NCBI RefSeq assembly: GCF_900182985.1
Contig: NZ_FXUY01000001.1
Location: forward strand, 2,914,001-2,978,000
From: Pseudomonas helmanticensis
Lineage (GTDB): Bacteria; Pseudomonadota; Gammaproteobacteria; Pseudomonadales; Pseudomonadaceae
DNA: 64,000 nt
Direction of reading: 5' to 3'
Shown here piece after piece: positions 17,613 through 26,560 of this stretch. Position 1 is the first letter of the stretch. Each line of letters starts with the position of its first letter. A model generated the notes under the pieces. It was not told the DNA's origin and made no database searches. It worked only from the letters and a program-made list of their open reading frames with translations. The position numbers were made by a program, and so were the translations under genes.

Positions 17613-18731
17613 ATGCCTTACCAACCGAATGACTTGCTCAGCCGGCATTTTCAGGAAAGCGGTCCCGACCTTATCAGCCAGGTCGAAGCACAACTCAACC
17701 GTGTTTCCCCCAACAGCCCGAACATTCCCATCTACCGCGACATGATCCTCACCGTGCTGCGCATGGCACAGGAAGACCACAACCGCTGGAACGCCAAGAT
17801 CACCCTGCAAGCCCTGCGCGAACTGGAGCAGGCGTTTCGTGTGCTGGAACAATTCAAGGGCCGCCGCAAAGTCACCGTATTCGGCTCGGCGCGCACGCCG
17901 GTCGAGCATCCGTTGTATGCCATGGCGCGCGAACTCGGTGCCGCGTTGGCGCATTCAGACATGATGGTCATTACCGGCGCCGGGGGCGGCATCATGGCCG
18001 CTGCGCATGAAGGTGCCGGCCGTGATCACAGTCTCGGATTCAACATCACCCTACCCTTCGAGCAGCATGCCAACCCGACTGTCGATGGCACCAATAATCT
18101 GCTGCCATTCCACTTCTTCTTCACGCGCAAACTGTTCTTCGTCAAAGAAGCCGACGCGCTGGTTTTGTGCCCTGGCGGGTTCGGCACGCTGGATGAAGCA
18201 CTGGAGGTACTGACACTGATCCAGACCGGTAAAAGTCCACTGGTGCCTGTGGTGTTACTGGATGCGCCAGGCGGCACGTTCTGGCAGGTCGCAATGGACT
18301 TCATTCGTCAGCAACTGGAGGACAACCGTTACATCCTGCCGACCGACATGAAGCTGATGCGATTGGTCTACAGCGTTGAAGAGGCCGTAGAACAGATCAA
18401 CCAGTTCTACAGCAACTTCCACTCGAGCCGCTGGCTCAAGCGGCAGTTCGTGATTCGCATGCATCACAAACTCAACGATCAGGCGCTGGAGCATATGCAG
18501 GAAGCTTTCGCCGATCTGTGCCTGAGCGACCAGTTTCATCAACACGCCTACAATGGCGAGGAACACGACGAAGCGCAGTTCAGCCATCTGGCGCGACTGG
18601 CCTTCGCCTTTAACGCGCGCACTCACGGGCGTCTGCGGGAGTTGATCGATTACATTAACCTGCCGGAAAACTGGGCAGACTCCAAACCGCAAGCAACGCA
18701 ACGCGCGCGCGAACCGTCAAAGGTCATTTGA
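17613..18731 (+). CDS. LOG-family (TIGR00730) protein
   Basis: 372 residues. The central Rossmann-like domain carries VTVFGSARTP, GAGGGIMAAAHEGA and the LOG signature PGGFGTLDE; extensions lie on both sides, including a ~95-residue N-terminal part and a C-terminal helical ~110. Short LOG proteins hydrolyse cytokinin or purine ribotides at the N-glycosidic bond, but this long form (PA3615-like) is not assigned a reaction. The motif preserves the Arg/Glu positions of the active site. A bidirectional terminator separates it from convergent recX. Confidence 0.8.
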   Translation: MPYQPNDLLSRHFQESGPDLISQVEAQLNRVSPNSPNIPIYRDMILTVLRMAQEDHNRWNAKITLQALRELEQAFRVLEQFKGRRKVTVFGSARTPVEHPLYAMARELGAALAHSDMMVITGAGGGIMAAAHEGAGRDHSLGFNITLPFEQHANPTVDGTNNLLPFHFFFTRKLFFVKEADALVLCPGGFGTLDEALEVLTLIQTGKSPLVPVVLLDAPGGTFWQVAMDFIRQQLEDNRYILPTDMKLMRLVYSVEEAVEQINQFYSNFHSSRWLKRQFVIRMHHKLNDQALEHMQEAFADLCLSDQFHQHAYNGEEHDEAQFSHLARLAFAFNARTHGRLRELIDYINLPENWADSKPQATQRAREPSKVI

Positions 18732-18735
18732 AGGC

Positions 18736-18774
18736 AAAAAAAAAGGCCCGCTATTTTCATAGCGGGCCGTTTTT
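18736..18774. terminator. Bidirectional intrinsic terminator between LOG gene and recX
   Basis: GGCCCGCTAT-TTTC-ATAGCGGGCC with an A run on the left and a T run on the right, so it can end both convergent transcripts. Confidence 0.92.
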
Positions 18775-18785
18775 GTTGAATCGTT

Positions 18786-19256
18786 TTAATCGTCCATGTC
18801 GCGACCGCTGAACAAGCGGTTGATCATCTCCATCGAAAAGCCTCGATACGCCAGGAAACGGCCTTGCTTGGCCCGCTCTTTCGCGTCGATCGGCAAATGT
18901 CCGGAGAACTTGCGTTGCCAGGTGTCCTGAAGCTGCTGCTGCCAACTGATACCGCATTCGCGCAGGGCGAGTTCGATATCGGCACGCTGCAAACCGCGCT
19001 GGCCCAGCTCTTCGCGAATCCGCAGAGGGCCATAGCCGGAACGGGCACGGTAGGAAACAAAGCTTTCAAGGTAACGGGCTTCGGAAAGCAGCCCTTCTTC
19101 CGTCAAACGGTCGAGGGCTGTTTCGATCAACTCCGCCTCAGCGCCGCGTTGACGCAGTTTACGCGTCAACTCGACTCGACCGTGCTCGCGACGTGCGAGC
19201 AGATCCATGGCGGTTCGCCGCACCGCGACGAGGGTATCGAGTACGGCGGTGGTCAT
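18786..19256 (-). CDS. recX: Recombination regulator RecX
   Basis: 156 residues of tandem three-helix repeats: [65 protein letters not shown] and a C-terminal [16 protein letters not shown]. RecX binds the RecA filament and limits its extension and activities. It lies 8 bases downstream of recA on the same strand and is almost certainly read through from the recA promoter. Confidence 0.95.
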   Translation of the reverse strand: MTTAVLDTLVAVRRTAMDLLARREHGRVELTRKLRQRGAEAELIETALDRLTEEGLLSEARYLESFVSYRARSGYGPLRIREELGQRGLQRADIELALRECGISWQQQLQDTWQRKFSGHLPIDAKERAKQGRFLAYRGFSMEMINRLFSGRDMDD

Positions 19257-19264
19257 CGCTGCAA

Positions 19265-20320
19265 TCAGATGTCAGCGTCGGCCAGGTCGTCTGCAGTCTC
19301 TTTGACTGCCGAGGCCTTGGAGTCGATCACTGTCGGCGTCAGCAGCTTGTCACGCAGTTGCTTCTCGAGCTTCGCAGCGATTTCCGGGTTGTCTGCCAGG
19401 AACTTGGCCGAGTTGGCCTTGCCCTGACCGATCTTGGTGCCTTCGTAGGCGTACCAGGCGCCGGACTTCTCAACGAAACCGTGCAACACACCGAGGTCGA
19501 TCATCTCGCCGTTGAGGTAGATGCCTTTGCCGTAAAGAATCTGGAACTCGGCCTGACGGAACGGCGAAGCAACCTTGTTCTTCACAACCTTGACGCGGGT
19601 TTCGCTGCCGACCACTTCGTCGCCTTCCTTCACCGCGCCGGTACGGCGGATGTCGAGACGAACCGAGGCGTAGAACTTCAGCGCGTTACCACCGGTGGTG
19701 GTTTCCGGGCTACCGAACATCACGCCGATCTTCATGCGGATCTGGTTGATGAAGATTACCAGGCAGTTGGCGTTCTTGATGTTACCGGTGATTTTACGCA
19801 GCGCCTGGGACATCAGACGGGCTTGCAGGCCCACGTGCATGTCACCCATTTCACCTTCGATTTCAGCCTTCGGTACCAGTGCAGCCACGGAGTCGACGAT
19901 GATCACGTCAACCGCGTTGGAACGCACCAGCATGTCGGTGATTTCCAGGGCCTGCTCGCCGGTGTCCGGCTGGGATACCAGCAGGTCGTCAACGTTGACG
20001 CCCAGTTTGCCGGCGTACTCAGGGTCGAGGGCGTGTTCGGCGTCGACGAATGCGCAGGTCGCGCCGGCTTTTTGAGCCTGGGCGATCACCGACAAGGTCA
20101 GCGTGGTTTTACCGGAGGATTCCGGACCGTAGATTTCAACGATACGGCCTTTGGGCAGACCGCCAATGCCGAGTGCGATGTCCAGACCCAGAGAGCCAGT
20201 GGAAATAGCCGGGATCGCCTGACGGTCTTGATCGCCCATACGCATCACGGCACCCTTGCCGAATTGACGTTCGATCTGACCCAGGGCCGCAGCCAAGGCT
20301 TTCTTCTTGTTGTCGTCCAT
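19265..20320 (-). CDS. recA: RecA recombinase/SOS co-protease
   Basis: 351 residues from [29 protein letters not shown] precedes this ATG, and the upstream GTG in frame is not used. Walker A is GPESSGKT (65-72), the Walker B strand is [12 protein letters not shown], and DNA loops L1 ([10 protein letters not shown]) and L2 ([21 protein letters not shown]) are intact. It performs homologous strand exchange and triggers LexA self-cleavage, and would be expected to trigger cleavage of the tailocin repressor at 54784. A LexA box lies 40 bases upstream. Confidence 0.99.
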   Translation of the reverse strand: MDDNKKKALAAALGQIERQFGKGAVMRMGDQDRQAIPAISTGSLGLDIALGIGGLPKGRIVEIYGPESSGKTTLTLSVIAQAQKAGATCAFVDAEHALDPEYAGKLGVNVDDLLVSQPDTGEQALEITDMLVRSNAVDVIIVDSVAALVPKAEIEGEMGDMHVGLQARLMSQALRKITGNIKNANCLVIFINQIRMKIGVMFGSPETTTGGNALKFYASVRLDIRRTGAVKEGDEVVGSETRVKVVKNKVASPFRQAEFQILYGKGIYLNGEMIDLGVLHGFVEKSGAWYAYEGTKIGQGKANSAKFLADNPEIAAKLEKQLRDKLLTPTVIDSKASAVKETADDLADADI

Positions 20321-20360
20321 TAAAGTCCTCACGTAATCAATAAGGCCTGACGGCCAACAC

Positions 20361-20376
20361 CTGTATAAGTAGCCAG
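20361..20376 (-). promoter_or_regulatory. LexA (SOS) box of recA
   Basis: CTGTATAAGTAGCCAG fits CTG-N10-CAG and differs little from the consensus CTGTATATATATACAG. It sits 40 bases before the recA ATG. Confidence 0.88.
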
Positions 20377-20403
20377 TATTATTCCACAGCGTTCGCGGAT
20401 CGC

Positions 20404-20904
20404 CTACCCCTGATTTTCGATTTCTCGTGCCGCTAGTCGCAGGAGCCCCTCTAGCGCGGCCTTCACCGTTTGTCGGCGGACTTCATCACGGTTGCCGGGG
20501 AAGTGCTGAACCTCACTGGTGACCGTTTCGCCAACACCCCAGGCCAGCCACACAGTGCCCACCGGTTTGTTCGGTGAACCACCGTCCGGCCCGGCCACCC
20601 CGCTGACCGCCACGGCAAATCGCGCCAGGCTTTTGTCCTGCGCGCCACGCACCATTGCCTCGACCACCTCGGCACTGACCGCGCCGACCGTCTCGAACAA
20701 CTCGACCGGCACATTCAGTTGCAGGGTTTTCTGCCGGTTGGAGTACGTCACGTAACCGGCCTCGAACCACGCCGAGCTGCCGGGAATCCGCGTGATCGCC
20801 TCGGCGATACCGCCGCCGGTGCACGACTCGGCGGTGGTGACGTGGGCATTGAGCACTTGCAGGCGTCGGCCAAGTTCAGCAGCCAATTGGGTGATCTCTT
20901 TCAC
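20404..20904 (-). CDS. pncC: CinA-family nicotinamide-nucleotide amidase (PncC)
   Basis: 166 residues from a GTG ([15 protein letters not shown]) with GGAG eight bases upstream; the longer frame lacks a site. Motifs are [46 protein letters not shown] and [13 protein letters not shown], typical of the C-terminal CinA domain that deamidates NMN. It lacks the COG1058 N-terminal domain, as is normal for the gene beside recA in gamma-proteobacteria. It marks the left boundary of the tailocin island. Confidence 0.93.
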   Translation of the reverse strand: MKEITQLAAELGRRLQVLNAHVTTAESCTGGGIAEAITRIPGSSAWFEAGYVTYSNRQKTLQLNVPVELFETVGAVSAEVVEAMVRGAQDKSLARFAVAVSGVAGPDGGSPNKPVGTVWLAWGVGETVTSEVQHFPGNRDEVRRQTVKAALEGLLRLAAREIENQG

Positions 20905-20971
20905 GGCGCACTCCGGATCGTGTGGGATGCCTTCACCGTACACGAGCCGGTTGCGCTTTCAATACACAGAG

Positions 20972-21490
20972 TCATTCAAAATGTTCGGGGGCCAACGCTC
21001 TGACATAGGCCTGACACGCCTGCAGCGCGATCAATCCGCGGTCGCCGCTGTCGGTGATGGTGATAATTCGTTGAGCATGCGCCGGGTCAAGTCGGGCACG
21101 TACGGTTGCATGATCCACGCCGCCGGGGCCGGCGGTGGCTGGCACGTTGCAGCCTGGGGCAACGTCGCTGGCGTCGAGTAGGACTGACAGGCGCACATCA
21201 GCAGTGGCAAGACGATCGCGCAGGCGATCCTGATCTCGTTGGGCATCGCTCAGCGCTCGATAGTGGGTTTGTTCACTGGCGGCGAGCCGTTGCTCCAGCG
21301 CCAGGCGTTTATCCTGTTCGGCCTGTTGGGCTGAGGCAGCGGCAAAATTCTGTTGATTGAGGACTTCGGCGTTTAACCGAGCCTGCTCGGCGAGTTGCCG
21401 GCCGTAACGCCAGTCCTGCAACTGCCAGGCCACGGCAAAAGCTCCCAGCGCCAACAACAAGATGCCGATCATTCGCCAGGGGATTGGCAT
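20972..21490 (-). CDS. Rz-type inner-membrane spanin
   Basis: 172 residues from ATG 21490 (MPIPWRMIGILLLALGAFAVAW). One N-terminal transmembrane helix (7-23) is followed by a long coiled-coil region (QLAEQARLNAEVLNQQNFAAASAQQAEQDKRLALEQRLAASEQ...), the usual i-spanin plan. With Rz1 it would fuse inner and outer membranes after the endolysin acts. It overlaps the endolysin 3' end by 22 bases and carries Rz1 wholly inside it in another frame. It is the last gene of the tailocin transcript. Confidence 0.85.
   Translation of the reverse strand: MPIPWRMIGILLLALGAFAVAWQLQDWRYGRQLAEQARLNAEVLNQQNFAAASAQQAEQDKRLALEQRLAASEQTHYRALSDAQRDQDRLRDRLATADVRLSVLLDASDVAPGCNVPATAGPGGVDHATVRARLDPAHAQRIITITDSGDRGLIALQACQAYVRALAPEHFE
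21031..21246 (-). CDS. Rz1-type outer-membrane spanin lipoprotein, nested in Rz
   Basis: 71 residues read in a different frame within Rz. It has a short charged start, a hydrophobic stretch (CAIVLPLLMCAC) with a probable lipobox MCAC (lipidated Cys20), then a small proline-rich mature part (TPATLPQ...QPPPAPAAW). This is the classic embedded o-spanin seen in lambda. The lipobox is not perfect (Cys at -2), so the exact processing site is uncertain. Confidence 0.75.
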   Translation of the reverse strand: MPNEIRIACAIVLPLLMCACQSYSTPATLPQAATCQPPPAPAAWIMQPYVPDLTRRMLNELSPSPTAATAD

Positions 21491-22035
21491 AACACCGCCC
21501 TCGCCCGCGCCCAGATTTCCAGGCGATCCTGCAAGCCGTTCAACCCGCCGTTGATGCGCCGGGTGATGGTGTTGAACTGGTCGCGATCGGCCAGTTCGTT
21601 CAAACCGTTCTGTTCCCAGAACCACGCGGCGGATTCGGCTGCCCATTGCGGCTGTTCGAGCAGTTCGGGCAACGACAACAGCCGCTCATCGCCAAACAGG
21701 CCAACGCTGCATTGCCGATAATTGCTACGGCCAGTGATTTGTATCAGCCCGCGTCCGCGGTACTTTTGCCCGTCGCCATCAGCCTCTGGGGTATTGCCCA
21801 GACGCAGCGCCAATGTGCCGGTGTCGTATTTGCTCAGGTATTGGTTGTTGCCCAGCTCGCGCACATAACGCAGTTGCCCCGACTCGTGGCCGACCTGCGC
21901 CAGAAACGCAGCCATGCGTTTGGGCGTGTCGATACGACGCCGCGTCATGGCGGCGTTGAGCGCAGAAACAAAAACGCCCGCTTGGGAGCGGGCGTTGGGC
22001 ATGATGTCGATAAGGTTATTTTCAGTTATTTGCAT
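21469..22035 (-). CDS. Tailocin endolysin, glycoside hydrolase family 19
   Basis: 188 residues. The GH19 (chitinase-like lysozyme) signature is visible as MAAFLAQVGHESGQLRYVRELG (Glu of HESG is the likely acid) and YRGRGLIQITGRSNYRQ, with PELLEQPQWAAESAAWFWEQNGLN following. It would cut peptidoglycan glycan strands to release tail particles. GGAGG lies ten bases before the ATG at 22035. A strong palindrome (AACGCCCGC ... GCGGGCGTT, 21973-21996) lies inside codons ~13-22. A second start at the in-frame ATG just before it (MPNARSQAGV) is possible. No signal peptide is present, so it depends on the distant holin. Confidence 0.9.
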   Translation of the reverse strand: MQITENNLIDIMPNARSQAGVFVSALNAAMTRRRIDTPKRMAAFLAQVGHESGQLRYVRELGNNQYLSKYDTGTLALRLGNTPEADGDGQKYRGRGLIQITGRSNYRQCSVGLFGDERLLSLPELLEQPQWAAESAAWFWEQNGLNELADRDQFNTITRRINGGLNGLQDRLEIWARARAVLCQSPGE

Positions 22036-22071
22036 GATGCGTAATCCTCCCTGGATACTCCCCCGATTGAA

Positions 22072-22287
22072 TCACGGCTGCCGGCCAATGCCTGCCAGCC
22101 ATTTATTTGCCAGAGTTTTCAGGGTGCTGCCCGCTGCCGCTTCAGGTGCTTCGTCCAATGGCAGCACTTGCCCACCCGATACCAGCCACGACTGATACGC
22201 GACCCAGTCACGATTGGTCGGATCCTGTGGGATGAATGCCGAATCCTCGATGCGCAATACGCCGCAAGGAGTCAGTTGATAGGTCAT
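22072..22287 (-). CDS. Short tail-fibre accessory/chaperone-like protein of cassette 5
   Basis: 71 residues (MTYQLTPCGVLRIEDSAFIPQDPTNRDWVAYQSWLVSGG...). AGGAGTGAACTC precedes the ATG. The pattern IPxDxxNRDWxxYxxWLxxGGxxLP is typical of the N-terminal part of small phage-tail proteins and chaperones (XkdW/DUF-type) next to fibre genes. It follows fibre 5 as the other chaperones follow their fibres, but is less than half their length. Probably a chaperone remnant or a distinct short accessory protein. Confidence 0.6.
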   Translation of the reverse strand: MTYQLTPCGVLRIEDSAFIPQDPTNRDWVAYQSWLVSGGQVLPLDEAPEAAAGSTLKTLANKWLAGIGRQP

Positions 22288-22297
22288 GAGTTCACTC

Positions 22298-23500
22298 CTA
22301 AATTTCAGCGTCCGCTGTCCATTCAATCTGCAACCCGTTACCAGGCGCGCTGCTGGGTGACGTCACAGTGCCAATCGCGAAGCTCCGCTCGGTCGTACTT
22401 TGCACGGTAGTCCCCGTGCAAACCGCTCCCGCCGAATAGTTCCAGATCTGATTACTGGCATTGGCAGGGCAATACAACACAACAGTAGGCTGCACTCTCT
22501 TCTGCACCTGCATGTAGACGACCATTCCATATTGAGGGCTGGCGGCTGCCGCAGACTGGGTAAACGAGACGATGCAAGTACCGACGCCATTGTTCGCCCG
22601 GACCACTGAACTGTTGGCAAAGGACTTCTCGAAATAACGCAGACATAGCATCAGCTCCTCGGCCGGAGGACGGTATTCGAAAGGCGTGGAAACCGGTCCT
22701 TCCTCCAACTGAACTTGTGCCAGGTCAACCGTCTGCAAAACATTGAGCGGCAGGTCGAAAGCCAGTCTCAGAAAATTGTTCACCCCGAGCATTTTCCCTG
22801 CGATGACGGGTACCTGAAACGTCGCCGAGTACTTTGTCCAGGCCGTGTTCAACTGAAAAACGTCGACCACTTTCACTACAGGTTCCGAGCCGCTGACGCC
22901 GAAATATTGCCCCGCCGTCACCTGCAGCGCCCGTGGCGCATCGGAACGTGCCCAAAAGGTGACAGTGGCGGTCTTCCCGGCCAGGCTCCGAACCGACTCA
23001 ATAGCCTGGGAAATTTTATGCTCCGTTGCACCAACGCCCGCCGTGGTCTGCTGCCAGCGCAGGAAATACGCCGGCTCACCGGCCACCTCGGTCTGCCCCG
23101 GAACGAAGCTCTGCCGGCTGATCGCTACAGCCGCATTACTGTTCCAGTCACAGCGAAACCGATCAGCCACGTAACCACCAATATTCGGCCCCGGATTGGT
23201 CGTCCCGCGTTGCCAGATATCGAATCCACCGTTGATCAGCAAATTCTTGCGGTACACCTGCACCGGGAATTGCTGCAACGGGTCCGGCTTCGACAACAGC
23301 CGAATCGCCTGCGCGAGTTGATTGGTTTGTGCTTCATCCGGAGTCAAACCGGCGGCAGTAATTGCGCTGAGAATTTCTTCGGTAACGCTGTTGCCCCAAA
23401 TGGCCGGGATCAGTGAACCGGGCTTGCCCGCAATCGGGTCTTCATCGACAAACTTGCCGTTCTCCAGGCCGGAGCCGGGGACGCTTTTCGGGTAATCCAC
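22298..23500 (-). CDS. Contractile-tailocin fibre 5, carbohydrate-binding-like C-terminus
   Basis: 400 residues. It opens with the anchor shared by five fibres here (MDYPKSVPGSGLENGKFVDE...GSLIPAIWGNSVTEEIL, residues 1-~60). A different body follows: NLLINGGFDIWQRGTT (residues ~86-100) begins a jelly-roll, carbohydrate-binding-like domain also seen in phage fibres, with TVTFWARSDAPRALQVTAGQYFG and QLEEGPVSTPFEYRPPAEELMLCLRYFEKS near residue 290. The C-terminal ~100 residues are probably the receptor tip. A strong hairpin (23529-23556) precedes the start. Confidence 0.85.
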   Translation of the reverse strand: MDYPKSVPGSGLENGKFVDEDPIAGKPGSLIPAIWGNSVTEEILSAITAAGLTPDEAQTNQLAQAIRLLSKPDPLQQFPVQVYRKNLLINGGFDIWQRGTTNPGPNIGGYVADRFRCDWNSNAAVAISRQSFVPGQTEVAGEPAYFLRWQQTTAGVGATEHKISQAIESVRSLAGKTATVTFWARSDAPRALQVTAGQYFGVSGSEPVVKVVDVFQLNTAWTKYSATFQVPVIAGKMLGVNNFLRLAFDLPLNVLQTVDLAQVQLEEGPVSTPFEYRPPAEELMLCLRYFEKSFANSSVVRANNGVGTCIVSFTQSAAAASPQYGMVVYMQVQKRVQPTVVLYCPANASNQIWNYSAGAVCTGTTVQSTTERSFAIGTVTSPSSAPGNGLQIEWTADAEI

Positions 23501-23592
23501 TTTCAGCTCCTTTCAAGTCGCATGAAACGCCAACGCCCGCAAAGGCGGGCGTTGGCAAAAAATGAATGAGGCACTCTGTTCAACTGGCGACA

Positions 23593-24030
23593 TCAAGCCC
23601 CAGCCAGCATTCGCATCAGCCAGCCCGGCGCTAAAGGTCGACTCGTGTCTGCGGGAAACTCCGTGCTCGCCGGCCAGTCACGCAGTTCCTGGCGATAGTC
23701 AAGAAGCTCTTGGTGGTCCTCGATACTCAGACTCAACGGCCTGCCCGCGGCCTCCTCATCCCGATCACGGTCCACCAGCCATTGGCTGGCCAACAATTGC
23801 TCGTCGCGCCATTTTCGCGCCAGGTCTGAAAGCTCGGAAACCGACAAGGGGGCGGCATCGATGAGCACCGGCAGCCCCTCAGCATCATGGCTACGCACTT
23901 TTCCAGGTGCAGGGTTGCCGATCACGGCGATGAAACGCTCCTCAGTGATCGGTACGGCATCGCTCGGCATGCTTGGATTAATGCCGGACAGGTACACACA
24001 GCCTGTCGACTGGCTATAAAAACGACTCAT
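23593..24030 (-). CDS. Tail-fibre assembly chaperone of cassette 4
   Basis: 145 residues (MSRFYSQSTGCVYLSGINPSMPSDAVPITEERF...). It starts with a short strand region and has a helical SELSDLARKWRDEQLLASQWLVDRDRDEE middle and the late LDYRQELRDWPAS...FP segment typical of phage tail assembly chaperones. It lies 10 bases after fibre 4, so it is translated from the same message and is probably dedicated to folding that fibre's tip. Confidence 0.78.
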   Translation of the reverse strand: MSRFYSQSTGCVYLSGINPSMPSDAVPITEERFIAVIGNPAPGKVRSHDAEGLPVLIDAAPLSVSELSDLARKWRDEQLLASQWLVDRDRDEEAAGRPLSLSIEDHQELLDYRQELRDWPASTEFPADTSRPLAPGWLMRMLAGA

Positions 24031-24039
24031 GGTTTTTCC

Positions 24040-24744
24040 TCAGCGCCCGAACGCGATTGCACAAAAGCCGCAAGGCAACAGTTCCGAGTACAACGTAAAC
24101 CCGGTCTGCGTTTTCGCCCCCAGCGAAACACTGCCAGGCGCGCTGCCATTCAATGTGGAGGGGAATACCGCCAGGCAGGTATTGGGAAACGCGAGGGCGA
24201 AGCTTGAATAAGCACCCTGAATCCCCAGTGTCGAGATTCCAACCCATTGAATGATGAAACCACCCAGCCAAGTAGGAAAAACGATGTAACCGTTGGTGGT
24301 CAGACTGGCAGAAAAACCAAAGCGCAGCGTTTTCGGCGTTACGATCGTGGTGTTATCCGCACCACCATCGGTTTGCGCCTGAGTGGCCGTCTTCGCCACC
24401 CCGGCAATGCTTTCGCTCGCCTGCACCACGCGTTTGGCAATCGCTTGAAAAACTCGCAACGGCGTCATGCGCTTGACGTTGTCAGTGCCTTGTTCCGCGT
24501 CTTGAACACTGGCCACCGGCACCACGCTTTGGGTGATTTTCTGTTCGATGGCGGACTTCAGTTGAGCGTTGTCCTGCTCATCCGCTGCGAGGCCAGCCGA
24601 CTGAATCACATTCAGCACTTCCTCAGTGACAGCGTTGCCCCACTGCGCAGGAATCAAAGACCCGATGGCCCCGGTCAACGGGTTTTCGTCGACAAACCTG
24701 CCATTGACCAAGCCCGTGCCGGGCAAACTCTTTGGATAATCCAT
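24040..24744 (-). CDS. Contractile-tailocin fibre 4, gp53-like C-terminus
   Basis: 234 residues from MDYPKSLPGTGLVNGRFVDE; AAGGAAAAAG lies upstream of the ATG. The shared anchor (1-~60) is followed by a helical linker (QDAEQGTDNVKRMTPLRVFQAIAKRVVQASESIAGVAKTATQAQTDGGADNTTIVTPKTLR). The compact tip YIVFPTWLGGFIIQWVGIST...NTCLAVFPSTLNG resembles the gp53-like C-terminal fibre domain. It is the shortest of the five fibres. Confidence 0.85.
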   Translation of the reverse strand: MDYPKSLPGTGLVNGRFVDENPLTGAIGSLIPAQWGNAVTEEVLNVIQSAGLAADEQDNAQLKSAIEQKITQSVVPVASVQDAEQGTDNVKRMTPLRVFQAIAKRVVQASESIAGVAKTATQAQTDGGADNTTIVTPKTLRFGFSASLTTNGYIVFPTWLGGFIIQWVGISTLGIQGAYSSFALAFPNTCLAVFPSTLNGSAPGSVSLGAKTQTGFTLYSELLPCGFCAIAFGR

Positions 24745-24767
24745 TTCACTTTTTCCTTGTGTAGAAA

Positions 24768-25334
24768 TCAGCCGTTCACGGCAGCGCCGGGGACAATCGG
24801 CCACGTGATTTCGTCAGGAAACCCGCTCTGCTTTTCGAGGCGATTGAGCTCGACGCTGTAGAGTTTCCATTCGAGCAATTGCAGTTGTTCTTCGTGGCTG
24901 GCATCGCCGATGTCTTCGGCGTACTGAAGAGGTGCGATGCGCAAAACGGCTTCGCGCAGCAACACATCACGCTTGGCGAGAGACTGTTGGCTGACGCTCG
25001 ACAAACGAGCCTGCTCATCCAGCACCCAGGCGTTGTCGCGCCAGACATGGAGCTCGCCGGGCCAAGGCTGTGACGTAAGGGTTTCGGGCAACGCCCCCAG
25101 TTCGGTCCAGATCTGTTGGGCGCCCCCGTCCTTGCGATAAACCACACCGCGGCGATCGATCGCTTCACGGGGTACGCCATTGATCAGCGCCCAGCTACGA
25201 CCGGCTTCAGGCTCAGGCAACTCAAACGACAGCTCAATTGCGTTGGCGGGAAGCTGAATGCCGATTCCGGGCGTGACAGGAAACTCGACGGGGCCGGACA
25301 GAGCGCCCGAGCCATCGATCAGATAATTGAACAT
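24768..25334 (-). CDS. Tail-fibre assembly chaperone of cassette 3
   Basis: 188 residues from ATG 25334 (MFNYLIDGSGALSGPVEFPVTPG), with GAGGTG just upstream. The C-terminal half is the Tfa-type pattern: helical LREAVLRIAPLQYAEDIGDASHEEQLQLLEWKLYSVELNRLEKQSGFPDEITWPIVP. Such proteins cap or fold the fibre tip. It lies 8 bases after the fibre 3 stop. The longer upstream frame overlaps fibre 3 and is not used. Confidence 0.85.
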   Translation of the reverse strand: MFNYLIDGSGALSGPVEFPVTPGIGIQLPANAIELSFELPEPEAGRSWALINGVPREAIDRRGVVYRKDGGAQQIWTELGALPETLTSQPWPGELHVWRDNAWVLDEQARLSSVSQQSLAKRDVLLREAVLRIAPLQYAEDIGDASHEEQLQLLEWKLYSVELNRLEKQSGFPDEITWPIVPGAAVNG

Positions 25335-25341
25335 GGACACC

Positions 25342-26421
25342 TCAGATAAGTTTGATTCGACCCGGATAAGCAATATTTCGAGGACGCGTGATACCACCAT
25401 GGTTCAGCAAATCAGCGTCAGTGATTGGCGTAACCGGCGCTGCAGGAGTGATGTATTTGACGGTGGAGCCCGCGTAATCGGCGTATTCGCCCATATCGAA
25501 ACCCAGTTGGGCCTTCTGCGTACTGATGTGTGTCGCGAACAGAATATTGTCGCCAATGCCGTTGTCGCCCTGAACTAAAGAGCCTTTTTGCCAAGACCCC
25601 GGTGCACGCCCGGTATCGACCAAACGGCCTTCGGCCAGTACGCGCAAAAATTCGCCACGGGCTTCTGGCAGTCGAAACGTCGCGGCGCCATCTCCAAGCG
25701 TCCACGCGCCGCCCCGATCGGCTTCAGAACGCAACATGCCCGACTGCTGTGCGTGATCCCAGAGCCATGGCCATTCCGAGCGATTGAGTAAGGAACCATT
25801 CAGCACTGCATAGCCACCGGGCATTACAGCCAGAGTGGTTTCAAAGGCTACGTAGCCGAGCGAAGCTCCGTCCAGACGACCGATCGGCCACCAGTTGCCC
25901 GCTGTATCGCTGCGCAAATGCCACCAGTCACCTGCCCCCATCAATACGAAAAACGGATAACCCGAAACATTCAGGTGGGTGTGAAACCTGATCAAGTCGC
26001 CGCCTGAACTTTTCACGACGAGGCGATTACCGCTGTTATCGACACGTCGCACAATGACGTCACGCACGCCCAGGCTGGTATTGGCTGGCGGCAGACTGAC
26101 GCTCAGTGCCCCGGCCCCGGCATCGATCAGAACCAGGCCCAACTCATCCATGGTCAGAGACCTGGAGGTGCCAACCCGAGTAATGACCGAACGCATCGGA
26201 CTGGAATTACCAATAATCGACTGAATCGCCTTGTACAACTGGCCGGTGTCCGCTTCGGCAGCGACCAACCCGGCACCAGTAATCACACTCAGAATCTCCT
26301 GAGTGACACTGTTGCCCCACACCGCCGGAATCAAAGAACCCGGCGTGCCCGCCACCGGGTTTTCATCGACGAAACGGCCATCGACCAGGCCGACGCTGGG
26401 GACGCTTTTTGGATAATCCAT
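25342..26421 (-). CDS. Contractile-tailocin fibre 3, tail-collar domain
   Basis: 359 residues from MDYPKSVPSVGLVDGRFVDE, with AAGGAA upstream. After the shared anchor a beta-rich mid-section (GTSRSLTMDELGLVLIDAGAGALSVSLP...) leads to a tail-collar-like domain, recognisable as VMPGGYAVLNGSLLNRSEWPWLWDHAQQSG...WTLGDGAATFRLPEARGEFLRV (residues ~225-290). The C-terminal part ends ITRPRNIAYPGRIKLI. A terminator-like hairpin (26507-26535) lies between the preceding chaperone and this gene. Confidence 0.88.
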   Translation of the reverse strand: MDYPKSVPSVGLVDGRFVDENPVAGTPGSLIPAVWGNSVTQEILSVITGAGLVAAEADTGQLYKAIQSIIGNSSPMRSVITRVGTSRSLTMDELGLVLIDAGAGALSVSLPPANTSLGVRDVIVRRVDNSGNRLVVKSSGGDLIRFHTHLNVSGYPFFVLMGAGDWWHLRSDTAGNWWPIGRLDGASLGYVAFETTLAVMPGGYAVLNGSLLNRSEWPWLWDHAQQSGMLRSEADRGGAWTLGDGAATFRLPEARGEFLRVLAEGRLVDTGRAPGSWQKGSLVQGDNGIGDNILFATHISTQKAQLGFDMGEYADYAGSTVKYITPAAPVTPITDADLLNHGGITRPRNIAYPGRIKLI

Positions 26422-26560
26422 AGGTTGTTCGTTCCTTTGAAATGACAAATGACCTACGTCGACACAGCGTTTCAAGCGTGTCCGTCTCCGGTCGGTTTTC
26501 TGAAAATAAAAAGCCCACGTTGAAGTGGGCTTGGGTGAAGCGGAAGGAAGGCTTTTTGGC

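Noticed and set aside
20905..20971. Attachment-site duplication at the island edges
   Set aside because: I could not find a convincing direct repeat shared by the cinA-side and mutS-side borders by eye.
23529..23556. Another intrinsic terminator before fibre 5
   Set aside because: The hairpin is strong, but its A run follows on the plus strand, so no U run forms after the stem in the operon's direction; kept only as a hairpin.
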